Shown one piece after another: positions 34,192-41,910 of a DNA stretch of 64,000 nt. The stretch comes from Pseudomonas fontis (GTDB taxonomy: Bacteria > Pseudomonadota > Gammaproteobacteria > Pseudomonadales > Pseudomonadaceae). Both the position numbers and the translations under genes were made by a program. The notes under the pieces were generated by a model. It searched no databases. It was not told the origin of the DNA and worked only from the letters and a program-made list of their open reading frames with translations. Where the stretch lies: positions 52,280-116,279 of the forward strand of contig NZ_JAMDGY010000017.1 of the NCBI RefSeq assembly GCF_028656955.1, given 5' to 3'. The first letter of the stretch is position 1, and each line of letters begins with the position of its first letter.

Positions 34192-36011
34192 ATTCGCCAC
34201 GCCTTCGCACTACCGCGCCGTTCTTGCTGCTGGCGCTTTTCGTGGCCGTTGCCGGCTGCACGGGTACCAGCGCCGTGCGCAAGGATGGCCAGGCACTGAT
34301 CGCCGAGGGGCAATACGAAGCCGGCCTGGCGGTGATGGAGCAGGGCCTGGTCGATGCGCCCCGTGACCCGGAACTCAAGATTGCCTTGTCCCAGGGCCGG
34401 GTGAAGGCGGTGGAGTCGCTGCTGACCCAGGGCGACAACGACCGCAGCCGGCACAACTTTGGCGGTGCACGCATGGCCTACGGCCGGGTGCTGACCATCG
34501 AGCCGCAGAACCGCCGGGCCCAGGAAGGGGTGCGCCAGATCGAGATGCTGCGCAACATCGATGAACGCACCGCGCTGGGCCAGGCGGCGCTGCGCCGTGG
34601 CGACCTGTTCGGCGCCGAGCGGCACATGCGCGAAGTGCTCCAGCTCGACCCGCAGAACGCCGGCGCGCTGGGGCTGCGCAAGGACATCGAACTGGTACAG
34701 AGCCGTACCGCGCAACCCAACCCGCAACTGCGCGCCAAGCTGGATCGCCCGGTCACCCTGGAGTTTCGCGATGCCAACCTGAAAACCATCTTCGAGGTGC
34801 TGTCGCAGGTGGCGGGGCTGAACTTCATCTTCGACAAGGACCTGCGCCCGGACATGAAGGCCACGATTTTCGTGCGCGATGTGCGCATCGAGGACGCCGT
34901 GGCCCTGCTGCTGGAACAGAACCAGCTGCACCAGAAAGTGGTGAACGACAACACCTTGCTGGTCTACCCCGACTCGCCGCAGAAGACCAAGGATTATCAG
35001 GAACTGGTGATGAAAACCTTCTACCTGACCAGCATCGACTCCAACACCGCGCTGAACATGATCAAGACCATGCTCAAGACCCGCGACGTATTCGTCGATG
35101 AGCGCCTCAACACCCTGACCATGCGCGACACGGTAGACGCCATCCGCATGGCCGAGAAGCTGCTGCAATCCCAGGACCAGTCCAACCCCGAGGTGGTGCT
35201 GGAAGTGGAGGTGATGGAGGTGGCCCGCTCGCGCATCCTCGACCTGGGCCTGCAATGGCCGAACACCTTCGGCGTGCTCAACAGCGATGGCAACCCGGTG
35301 TCGATCCTTGATGAGCTGAAGGGCATCAACTCTTCGCGCATTTCCATCTCGCCGTCGCCACAGCTGAAAATCAACGCTCAGGACAAAGACGTCAACACCC
35401 TGGCAAGCCCGGTGATCCGCGTCAGCAACCGCGAGCAGGCGCGTATCCACATCGGCCAGCGGGTGCCGATCATCAGCGCTACCTCGGTGCCCTCGACCCA
35501 GGGCCCGGTGATCACCGAAAGCGTGACCTACCTGGACGTCGGCCTGAAGCTTGAAGTGCAGCCGATCGTCCACCTGAACAACGAAGTGGCGATCAAGATC
35601 GCCCTGGAAGTGAGCAACGCCGTAGCCCTGGAGCCGACCCGCCAGGGCACTATCCCGGTGCAGGTCGATACCCGCAATGCGCAGACCACCCTGCGCCTGC
35701 ATGACGGCGAAACCCAGGTGCTGGCCGGGCTGGTGCGCAACGACCAGGGCAGCTCGGGCAACAAGATTCCGGGGCTGGGCGACATCCCCGGCCTGGGCCG
35801 GCTGTTCGGCAGCAACAACGACAACTCCAGCAAATCCGAGCTGGTGCTGGCGATCACCCCGCGCATCGTGCGCAACCTGCCGTACCAGAGCCCGTCGGAC
35901 ATGGAGTTCAACACCGGCACCGAAACCAGCATGCAGATCCGCAACCTCAACCGCGACATTGAAATCCCGGCCCAGCCCATCGCGGCCGTGCCGACTGCGG
36001 CGAGGCCTTGA
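34188..36011 (+). CDS. gspD: Secretin (GspD/MshL/PilQ family) lipoprotein with N-terminal TPR
   Basis: 607 aa outer-membrane channel. The signal ends in lipobox VAGC with C24, so it may reach the outer membrane without a pilotin. Residues 30-170 are TPR-like helices (ALIAEGQYEAGLAVMEQGL), absent from classic GspD but seen in MSHA-type secretins. A secretin N domain follows (VTLEFRDANLKTIFEVLSQ near 187) and the secretin core (VPIISATSVPS, VTYLDVGLKLEVQP, GLGDIPGLGRLFGS). It is the exit pore for pseudopilus-driven substrates. Confidence 0.93.
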   Translation: MNSPRLRTTAPFLLLALFVAVAGCTGTSAVRKDGQALIAEGQYEAGLAVMEQGLVDAPRDPELKIALSQGRVKAVESLLTQGDNDRSRHNFGGARMAYGRVLTIEPQNRRAQEGVRQIEMLRNIDERTALGQAALRRGDLFGAERHMREVLQLDPQNAGALGLRKDIELVQSRTAQPNPQLRAKLDRPVTLEFRDANLKTIFEVLSQVAGLNFIFDKDLRPDMKATIFVRDVRIEDAVALLLEQNQLHQKVVNDNTLLVYPDSPQKTKDYQELVMKTFYLTSIDSNTALNMIKTMLKTRDVFVDERLNTLTMRDTVDAIRMAEKLLQSQDQSNPEVVLEVEVMEVARSRILDLGLQWPNTFGVLNSDGNPVSILDELKGINSSRISISPSPQLKINAQDKDVNTLASPVIRVSNREQARIHIGQRVPIISATSVPSTQGPVITESVTYLDVGLKLEVQPIVHLNNEVAIKIALEVSNAVALEPTRQGTIPVQVDTRNAQTTLRLHDGETQVLAGLVRNDQGSSGNKIPGLGDIPGLGRLFGSNNDNSSKSELVLAITPRIVRNLPYQSPSDMEFNTGTETSMQIRNLNRDIEIPAQPIAAVPTAARP

Positions 36012-36014
36012 GCC

Positions 36015-36488
36015 ATGAAACGCCCAGCACGCGGGTTCACCCTGATCGAGGTGGTGCTGACACTGGCGCTGATCGGCCTGCTGGCCGCCATCGCCGCGCC
36101 GCTGACCGAGACCCTGGTACGCCGGGGCAAGGAGCAGGAGCTGAAAAACGCCCTGTACCAGGTGCGCGATGCCATCGACGCCTACAAGCGCGCCTACGAC
36201 GCCGGCTACATCGAGAAGAACCTCAATGGCAGCGGCTACCCGCCAAGCCTGGCGGTGCTGGCCAATGGCGTGCGCGATGTGCGCAGTGCCAAGGGCGCCA
36301 AGCTGTACTTCCTGCGGCGCATCCCGCATGACCCGCTGCGCCGCGTGAAGGACGACGATCAAGGCGGTTGGGGCCTGCGTGCCTATGACAGCCCGGCCGA
36401 CAGCCCGCGCGATGGCGAGGATGTCTTCGACGTGTACTCGCAAGCGCCGGGCAAGGGCCTCAACGGCATTGCCTACAGCCAATGGTGA
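36015..36488 (+). CDS. Type II secretion pseudopilin (first of three)
   Basis: 157 aa. Type III signal MKRPARG cleaved before FTLIE, with Glu at +5 and hydrophobic helix VVLTLALIGLLAAIAAP. The C-terminal domain contains WGLRAYDSPADSP, which resembles the loop of GspG/GspH-type proteins. It starts 3 bp after the secretin and is likely one of the xcmT2/xcmT3 counterparts reported beside xcmX in P. putida GB-1. Confidence 0.88.
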   Translation: MKRPARGFTLIEVVLTLALIGLLAAIAAPLTETLVRRGKEQELKNALYQVRDAIDAYKRAYDAGYIEKNLNGSGYPPSLAVLANGVRDVRSAKGAKLYFLRRIPHDPLRRVKDDDQGGWGLRAYDSPADSPRDGEDVFDVYSQAPGKGLNGIAYSQW

Positions 36489-36868
36489 ATGACATGCGCC
36501 ACGACAAGGGCTTCACCCTCATCGAATTGCTGGTGGTGATGGCGATCATCGCGACCCTGATCACCATCGCCATGCCGCGCTATTTCTCCAGCCTGGAAAC
36601 CTCCAAGGAGACCACGCTGCGCCAGAGCCTGTCGGTGATGCGCGAAGCGCTGGACCACTACTACGGCGACACCGGGCACTACCCCGATTCGCTTGAGCAA
36701 CTGGTCGACCAGCGCTACCTGCGCGCCGCGCCCCTGGACCCGATTACCGAGCGCCGCGACCTGTGGCAAGTGCTGCCACCACCAGACGGTGTGGCCGGCG
36801 GGGTGGGCGATATCAAGAGCGGTGCTACCGGGAGGGCGCGTGATGGCAGCCTCTATGCAGAGTGGTAA
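36482..36868 (+). CDS. Type II secretion pseudopilin (second of three)
   Basis: 128 aa from ATG 36482 (overlap 7 bp with the previous gene); the prepilin signal could start at the second Met (36494), MRHDKG cleaved before FTLIE. Glu +5 and the helix LLVVMAIIATLITIAMP are intact. The globular part is short, with YGDTGHYPDSLEQLV, a GspG-like element. It overlaps the third pseudopilin gene by 26 bp. Confidence 0.88.
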   Translation: MVNDMRHDKGFTLIELLVVMAIIATLITIAMPRYFSSLETSKETTLRQSLSVMREALDHYYGDTGHYPDSLEQLVDQRYLRAAPLDPITERRDLWQVLPPPDGVAGGVGDIKSGATGRARDGSLYAEW

Positions 36869-37370
36869 GCGCGCCGAAGCGGGCTTTACCTACCTGGGCG
36901 TGCTGTTGCTGATCGCCCTGATGGGGATTGCCCTGGCCGCCACTGGCGAGCTGTGGTCCACCGTGGCCCAGCGCGAGCGCGAACGCGAGTTGCTGTGGGT
37001 CGGCACCCAGTATGCCCAGGCGCTGCGCAGCTACTACCGCACTTCGCCGGGCCTGGCGCAGTACCCGCAGACCCTCGACGACCTGCTCAAGGACCCGCGC
37101 TTCCCCGGCACCAAGCGCCACCTGCGCCAGTTGTACCAGGACCCGATTACCCGCAGTGACGACTGGGGCCTGCTGCGCTCGGTGGATGGGCGCATTACCG
37201 GGGTATACAGCCGCTCGCAGCAGCTGCCGCTCAAGCAGTCCGGCTTTGCCGCGCAGTGGGCCGACTTTGCCGGCCTGACGCACTACGCCGACTGGCAGTT
37301 CGCCGCCGAGAGCGCCTTTGTCGACAACGGTCGCAAGGCCTCCCGCGTACAGACCGGAGCCGAGCAATGA
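36843..37370 (+). CDS. Atypical pseudopilin-like protein (XcmX-like)
   Basis: 175 aa from ATG 36843. The prepilin-like signal MAASMQSGKRAEAG is followed by FTYLGVLLLIALMG, so position +5 is Gly instead of Glu, as in tip-located minor pseudopilins of the GspK type. The C-terminal part is Arg/Gln-rich with YPQTLDDLLKDPRFPGTKRHLR. It lies between two typical pseudopilins and csgE, exactly where xcmX (needed for export of the Mn-oxidising factor) is described in P. putida GB-1. Confidence 0.83.
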   Translation: MAASMQSGKRAEAGFTYLGVLLLIALMGIALAATGELWSTVAQRERERELLWVGTQYAQALRSYYRTSPGLAQYPQTLDDLLKDPRFPGTKRHLRQLYQDPITRSDDWGLLRSVDGRITGVYSRSQQLPLKQSGFAAQWADFAGLTHYADWQFAAESAFVDNGRKASRVQTGAEQ

Positions 37371-37762
37371 AGCGGCTATTGCGGGTGACCGTGCTGGCCC
37401 TGGCGCTGCTGGGCAATACGGCGCGGGGCGGAGAGGAGGACGAGATGATGGGTTTCATCGTCGACTACACCGTCTCGCACATCGGCCATGACTTCTACAA
37501 CAGCTTTGCCGAGCGGCTGCGTGCCACCAGCCGCCTGGATTTCAACCTGGTGGTACGCGAGCGGCCGGATGCGCGCTGGGGCAGCCTGGTGACGGTCGAG
37601 TTCCAGCAACGCTTGATCTACCGGCGCTTCCTGCCACCCAACACCGTTGAACTCAAGGACGTGGCCTATGAGGCCGCGGACCTGGTCAGGGCAGAGATTG
37701 TCCAGCGCAAGCTGCAGTCGCTGCTGCAAGACACCACCGATCTGGAGAGGGACGAGCTATGA
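37367..37762 (+). CDS. csgE: Curli assembly protein CsgE (CsmE-like)
   Basis: 131 aa, as in E. coli (129). Signal peptide MKRLLRVTVLALALLGNTARG, then the CsgE core: TVSHIGHDFYNSFAERLR, RERPDARWGSLVTVEFQQ and the C-terminal LQDTTDLERDEL. CsgE is the periplasmic cap and specificity factor of the CsgG pore. The ATG overlaps the pseudopilin stop by 4 bp, so it is part of the secretion operon. No CsgA or CsgB subunit is present for it to handle in this window. Confidence 0.93.
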   Translation: MKRLLRVTVLALALLGNTARGGEEDEMMGFIVDYTVSHIGHDFYNSFAERLRATSRLDFNLVVRERPDARWGSLVTVEFQQRLIYRRFLPPNTVELKDVAYEAADLVRAEIVQRKLQSLLQDTTDLERDEL

Positions 37763-38178
37763 ACAACAAAAACATCCCGGGCCTGGCCGCGTGCCTGTTG
37801 CTGGCCAGCCTTGCTACCCAGGGCACGGCCACCGAGCTGGTCTACACGCCGGTCAACCCCTCGTTTGGCGGCAACCCGCTCAATGGCACCTGGCTGCTGA
37901 ACAACGCCCAGGCGCAGAACGACCATGAAGACCCGGCGATCAAGAACCGCACCTCGGGGTTGGCCGCGACCTCTGCGCTTGAGCGTTTCAGCAGCCAGTT
38001 GCAGTCGCGCATGCTCTCGCAGTTGCTCGACAACATTGCCAATGGCAATACCGGGAGCATGTCGACGGACTCGTTCATCATCAACGTGATCGATGACTCC
38101 GGCGCCTTGAGCATCCAGGTGACCGACCGGGCGACCGGGGAAGTGTCGGTCATCGAAGTCAGTGGTTTGAACCCTTGA
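37759..38178 (+). CDS. csgF: Curli assembly protein CsgF (CsmF-like)
   Basis: 139 aa (E. coli 138). A signal peptide precedes the CsgF motifs NPSFGGNPLNGTWLLNNAQAQN and, near the C-terminus, VTDRATGEVSVIEVSGL. In curli systems CsgF sits in the CsgG pore at the surface and anchors the nucleator. It overlaps csgE by 4 bp. The mRNA reads AACAACAA right after the start codon (37762-37769), a canonical Hfq/Crc binding motif. Confidence 0.93.
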   Translation: MNNKNIPGLAACLLLASLATQGTATELVYTPVNPSFGGNPLNGTWLLNNAQAQNDHEDPAIKNRTSGLAATSALERFSSQLQSRMLSQLLDNIANGNTGSMSTDSFIINVIDDSGALSIQVTDRATGEVSVIEVSGLNP

Positions 38179-38208
38179 GCGGTAGCGTGACATCCAGGAG
38201 CGACGAAC

Positions 38209-39042
38209 ATGAAACGACTACTGACCACCTTGCTGATCCTCGCCTCATTGCAAGGGTGCAACCTGCGTGAGCCAATGTCGGCCGAGGACACCGAGAGCCC
38301 GACCCTGACGCCACGGGCCTCGACCTACTACGACCTGATCAACATGCCGCGCCCTAAAGGCCGCTTGATGGCAGTGGTCTACGGCTTCCGTGACCAGACC
38401 GGGCAATACAAGCCGACGCCGGCCAGCTCGTTTTCGACCAGCGTGACTCAAGGCGCGGCAAGCATGCTGATGGACGCGTTGCAAGCCAGTGGCTGGTTCG
38501 TGGTGCTGGAGCGTGAAGGGCTGCAGAACCTGCTGACCGAGCGCAAGATCATCCGCGCGTCGCAGAAAAAACCGGACACGCCGGTGAACATCGCCGGCGA
38601 GCTACCGCCGTTGCAGGCGGCCAACCTGATGCTTGAAGGCGGGATCATTGCCTACGACACCAACGTACGCAGCGGTGGTGAAGGGGCGCGTTACCTGGGC
38701 ATCGACATTTCCCGCGAGTACCGGGTCGACCAGGTCACGGTGAACCTGCGGGCGGTGGATGTGCGCAGCGGGCAGGTGCTGGCCAATGTGATGACCAGCA
38801 AGACCATCTATTCGGTGGGGCGCAGCGCCGGGGTGTTCAAGTTCATCGAATTCAAGAAGCTGCTGGAGGCGGAGGTGGGCTACACCACCAACGAGCCGGC
38901 GCAACTGTGTGTGCTGTCGGCCATTGAATCGGCGGTGGGGCACCTGCTGGCCCAGGGCATCGAGCGGCGCCTGTGGCAGGCGGCGGGGGAAGGGGACAAG
39001 GCGGTGCTGGACAAGTATCTGAGTCAGTATCAGCAGCAGTGA
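38209..39042 (+). CDS. csgG: Curli export pore lipoprotein CsgG (CsmG-like)
   Basis: 277 aa, the same length as E. coli CsgG. Lipoprotein signal MKRLLTTLLILASLQGC with acylated Cys at 17. Core motifs: VVYGFRDQTGQYKP, FVVLEREGLQNLLTERKIIR, LMLEGGIIAYDTNVRSGG and YRVDQVTVNLRAVDVRSGQVL. It forms a nonameric outer-membrane channel in the family. It ends the operon begun upstream of gspE. AGGAG occurs 8 bp before ATG. Confidence 0.95.
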   Translation: MKRLLTTLLILASLQGCNLREPMSAEDTESPTLTPRASTYYDLINMPRPKGRLMAVVYGFRDQTGQYKPTPASSFSTSVTQGAASMLMDALQASGWFVVLEREGLQNLLTERKIIRASQKKPDTPVNIAGELPPLQAANLMLEGGIIAYDTNVRSGGEGARYLGIDISREYRVDQVTVNLRAVDVRSGQVLANVMTSKTIYSVGRSAGVFKFIEFKKLLEAEVGYTTNEPAQLCVLSAIESAVGHLLAQGIERRLWQAAGEGDKAVLDKYLSQYQQQ

Positions 39043-39098
39043 CCCCATCGCGGCACATGCCTTGCCGGCGAAGGCCGCAACGCGGCCCCGGCTGTCGA

Positions 39099-39998
39099 TC
39101 AGATGTAGATGAACACCAGTACCAGCGCCGCTACTACCAGCCATTTTTCCAGGTAGTAGCGCAGGCGGTTGCGCTTCTTCAGTGCCTTGCCGCGTTCGCG
39201 GATCTTGTAGATGCGGGTGAACAGCCGGTTGATGCCGCCGGTCTTGTCGCCGGCATCGTTCGGCGCTGCCGCTGCGGCCATCACATTGCTGCTGAACCAG
39301 CGGTTGAAGGCGGTTGCCCAGCGGTATTTCAGCGGTCGCTCGACGTCGCAGAACAGGATGATGCGGTTGTGGTCGGTCTGGTTGGCGGCGTAGTGGATGT
39401 AGGTTTCATCGAACACCACGGCCTCGCCGTCGCGCCAGTGATAGTTTTCGCCGTCTACGCAGATGTAGCAGCCTTCATCGTTCGGCGTGTCCAGGCCCAG
39501 GTGATAACGGTAGGAACCGGCATACGGGTCACGGTGGCGCACCAGCTTCGAGCCTGGCGGCAGGGTGGCGAACATCGCCGCCTTGACCGAGCCGATGCCT
39601 TGCAGCAGCTCCGTGGTACGCGGGCAGAGCTTCATCGCCGATGGGTGGCTCTCGCCGTACCACTTCAGGTAAAAGCGCTTCCAGCCGCTCTTGAAGAACG
39701 AGTTGAAGCCGACGTCGTCGTAGTTCTGCGAGCTCTTGATCTCGCCGACATGCAGCAGTTGTTGGGCTTCTGCGCGGATCTCCTGCCAGTTGTCCTGCAA
39801 CGGCTTGAGCTCGGGGAACGCCTCGACCGGCAGGTACGGCTTGGCCGGCAACCGGGAGAACAGATAGAGGAAGGCGTTGACCGGGGCCAGGAAACTGGAA
39901 TGGTCACCCAGCTGGCGGGTGATCTTGTGGCGTACCTTGCCGCGAAAATGCACGTAGGCAATGGACAGCGCGAATAACAGAACGAGCAATAGTTTCAT
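39099..39998 (-). CDS. lpxO: Lipid A 2-hydroxylase LpxO (aspartyl/asparaginyl beta-hydroxylase family)
   Basis: 299 aa Fe(II)/2-oxoglutarate dioxygenase that hydroxylates the secondary lauroyl chain of lipid A. N-terminal membrane anchor (2-17), dioxygenase core with metal ligands HxD in VRHRDPYAG and distal His in YIHYAANQTDHNRIILF, and a C-terminal membrane helix (LVVAALVLVFIYI). Length and both anchors fit LpxO. It is convergent to csgG. The upstream 200 bp is AT-rich (40050-40095) and probably holds the promoter, which I cannot place exactly. Confidence 0.92.
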   Translation of the reverse strand: MKLLLVLLFALSIAYVHFRGKVRHKITRQLGDHSSFLAPVNAFLYLFSRLPAKPYLPVEAFPELKPLQDNWQEIRAEAQQLLHVGEIKSSQNYDDVGFNSFFKSGWKRFYLKWYGESHPSAMKLCPRTTELLQGIGSVKAAMFATLPPGSKLVRHRDPYAGSYRYHLGLDTPNDEGCYICVDGENYHWRDGEAVVFDETYIHYAANQTDHNRIILFCDVERPLKYRWATAFNRWFSSNVMAAAAAPNDAGDKTGGINRLFTRIYKIRERGKALKKRNRLRYYLEKWLVVAALVLVFIYI

Positions 39999-40174
39999 GG
40001 ACGGTTACTTGTCGATGTGGCGATGCGCCATGGCATAAGCCCGCCAGCATAAACAATCAGAATTAATGTTTGTACTAATTGTTGTGCATTTTTAGGGCAG
40101 ACATTGGTGGTAGTGGCACCGCGTGATCAGGTGCAGTCTGGATGGATCGACAAGGCTTGAGGTTGGCTTGAATT

Positions 40175-40200
40175 CATCGCGGGACCAGCCCGCTCCCACC
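40175..40200. repeat. Single REP element (CGGGACNAGCCCG subtype)
   Basis: One copy of ATCGCGGGACCAGCCCGCTC-type REP between lpxO and the hydrolase gene. The inverted partner is missing. It has one base change (CCAG for CGAG) relative to the copies at 41837 and 60832. Confidence 0.75.
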
Positions 40201-40204
40201 GGGG

Positions 40205-40738
40205 CTAAAACCGCACTTCTGCGGCTGGCAGCACCTTGATGCGTGGGCCGAAACTGGTCATGTTGGCGAAGGTGACGTTGTGGTGGTCAATGATTTTTCG
40301 GGCAGTCAGCACGCCGTTGTCCACGCTGGTATGACCATCCTTGACCAGCACCACGTCATAACCACGGGACAAGGCCTGGCGCACCGTGGTGTCGACGCAA
40401 AAGTCGCTCTGCATGCCGCAGGTGATCAGGCGCGTGATGCCGCGTGCTTCCAGCTGGGCCTGCAGGTCGGTCTTGTTGAACGAGTCTGGGGTGGTCTTGC
40501 GCACGTAGATGTCCTGCGCCGAGACGCTCAACGTTTCGGGCAACTGCCAGCCCGGGCTGCCATGCTGCATTGGCGCCTGGTGCTCTTCATGCTGCACCAC
40601 AATCACCGGCACGCCCTGGGCCCGGGCCTGGGTGCTGATGGCGTTGATTCGCGCAATCACACCCTGCGCATCGAGGGTGGCGTATTCGCCCTCGCACAAC
40701 GCCTGTTGCACATCGATGATCAGCAAAGCAGTGCTCAT
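40205..40738 (-). CDS. Cysteine hydrolase, isochorismatase family
   Basis: 177 aa from ATG 40738-40736 with GGAGGAG 6 bp upstream; longer frames have no such signal. Catalytic triad visible: D9 (LIIDVQ), K81 (VRKTTPDSF) and C114 (MQSDFCVDTT). Such small enzymes hydrolyse amides or imides (nicotinamidase-like). No flanking gene points to the substrate. Confidence 0.88.
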   Translation of the reverse strand: MSTALLIIDVQQALCEGEYATLDAQGVIARINAISTQARAQGVPVIVVQHEEHQAPMQHGSPGWQLPETLSVSAQDIYVRKTTPDSFNKTDLQAQLEARGITRLITCGMQSDFCVDTTVRQALSRGYDVVLVKDGHTSVDNGVLTARKIIDHHNVTFANMTSFGPRIKVLPAAEVRF

Positions 40739-40930
40739 GAGGCTCCTCCATCCATAGGGTTTGCCGCTACGCCGGCCGGCGTGGCAACGTGGCGATTCTG
40801 CCTGTGATTGAATCGGCTGAATACTCTGGCGCGTGCGTAACCTCAGCACTGCGCTGTATTTGTAATCACACAACGCTTTACTGGAAGATCCGCAAAACCT
40901 AACTTACAAGTCAAGAAAAGGATCGTCACC

Positions 40931-41359
40931 ATGAAAGTCAGCGCCCGCAACGTGTTCAAAGGTACCGTCAGCCAGGTCAAGGAAGGTTCGGTCAATGCCG
41001 AAGTCGCCCTGACCCTGCCGGGCGGCGAGGAACTGGTTGCCGTGGTTACCCTGGAAAGCCTCAAGAACCTCGGCATTGCCCAGGGCAAGCCGGCCATCGC
41101 CCTGATCAAGGCACCATGGGTCATGCTGATGACCGAAGCCAGCGACATTCGCCTGTCGGCGCGCAACTGCCTGCAAGGCGAAGTGATCAGTGTCACCGAT
41201 GGCGCGGTCAATGCCGAAGTTACCCTGCGTTTGAACGGCGGCACCGAGGTCTATGCCATCGTCACCCGCCACGCCGTCAGCGAGCTGGGCCTGGCGCCGG
41301 GCGTCAGTGCCACGGCGGTGATCAAGGCATCGCATATCATCCTGGGCGTTCCGGCCTGA
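40931..41359 (+). CDS. Di-Mop molybdate/tungstate-binding protein (molbindin)
   Basis: 142 aa made of two tandem TOBE/Mop domains: residues 1-70 begin KVSARNVFKGTVSQV and residues 71-142 begin IRLSARNCLQGEVISV, each with SVNAEV or AVNAEV and an IKA element (ALIKAPWVML, AVIKASHIIL). These oligomerise and store molybdate in the cytoplasm (ModG/Mop family). No mod transporter genes are adjacent. GGATCG lies about 7 bp before ATG. Confidence 0.92.
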   Translation: MKVSARNVFKGTVSQVKEGSVNAEVALTLPGGEELVAVVTLESLKNLGIAQGKPAIALIKAPWVMLMTEASDIRLSARNCLQGEVISVTDGAVNAEVTLRLNGGTEVYAIVTRHAVSELGLAPGVSATAVIKASHIILGVPA

Positions 41360-41368
41360 TCAGTGCTT

Positions 41369-41393
41369 GCGCAGCGACCGCTGGTCGCTGCGC
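41369..41393. terminator. Perfect hairpin after the molbindin gene
   Basis: GCGCAGCGACC and its exact complement GGTCGCTGCGC form an 11-bp stem with a 3-base loop, 10 bp after the stop. The following bases (CTGAATTCTC) are only weakly T-rich. Confidence 0.7.
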
Positions 41394-41473
41394 CTGAATT
41401 CTCCTGACCAACCTGTCGATTCGGCACCGCTGGGTTCGACCATCTCGTACACACCCAAGGCAGGAGTTGCCTC

Positions 41474-41827
41474 ATGTCGTATGTAGATGGTTTTGTCGCG
41501 GCGGTGCCCACCGCCAATCGCGAAAAATTCAAGCAGCACGCCACAACGGCCGCTGAGATCTTCAAGGAATGCGGGGCGCTGAGCGTTACCGAATGCTGGG
41601 GGGATGATGTGCCGGATGGCAAGCTCACTTCGTTTCCGTTGGCGGTGAAGCTCAAGCCGGACGAAACGGTGGTGTTTTCCTGGATTGTCTGGCCATCACG
41701 GGAAAAACGCGACGCCGGGATGCAGAAGCTGATGAGCGACCCGCGCATGGACCCGGCAGCCAACCCCATGCCCTTTGATGGGCAACGCATGATTTTTGGT
41801 GGGTTCCAGGTACTGCTTGAGGTCTGA
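41474..41827 (+). CDS. DUF1428 (YbaA-like) protein
   Basis: 117 aa, normal for the family. Motifs: MSYVDGFVAAVPTANREKF, ECWGDDVPDGKLTSF, VVFSWIVWPSREKRDAGM and DGQRMIFGGFQ. Ferredoxin-like fold dimer in known structures, function unknown. AGGAG precedes the ATG by about 7 bp. Confidence 0.93.
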   Translation: MSYVDGFVAAVPTANREKFKQHATTAAEIFKECGALSVTECWGDDVPDGKLTSFPLAVKLKPDETVVFSWIVWPSREKRDAGMQKLMSDPRMDPAANPMPFDGQRMIFGGFQVLLEV

Positions 41828-41836
41828 TTACTGCCC

Positions 41837-41903
41837 ATCGCGGGACGAGCCCGCTCCCACAGAAATCCTGATAGCCCATGTGGGAGCGGGCTCGTCCCGC
41901 GAT
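41837..41903. repeat. REPIN (CGGGACGAGCCCG subtype)
   Basis: Inverted REP copies at 41837-41862 and 41879-41903, core CGCGGGACGAGCCCGCTCCC, separated by 16 bp. It lies between the convergent DUF1428 and AraC genes. Confidence 0.87.
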
Positions 41904-41910
41904 GGGGCCT

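Noticed and set aside
34140..36482. 780-codon minus-strand frame over the secretin and first pseudopilin
   Set aside because: Antisense shadow; His/Gln/Val-rich translation without recognisable features.
37367..39042. CsgA/CsgB curli subunits in the neighbourhood
   Set aside because: I looked for Gln/Asn repeat proteins in all frames from 15 to 40 kb and saw none; the acidic insert of mnxG is not a curli repeat.
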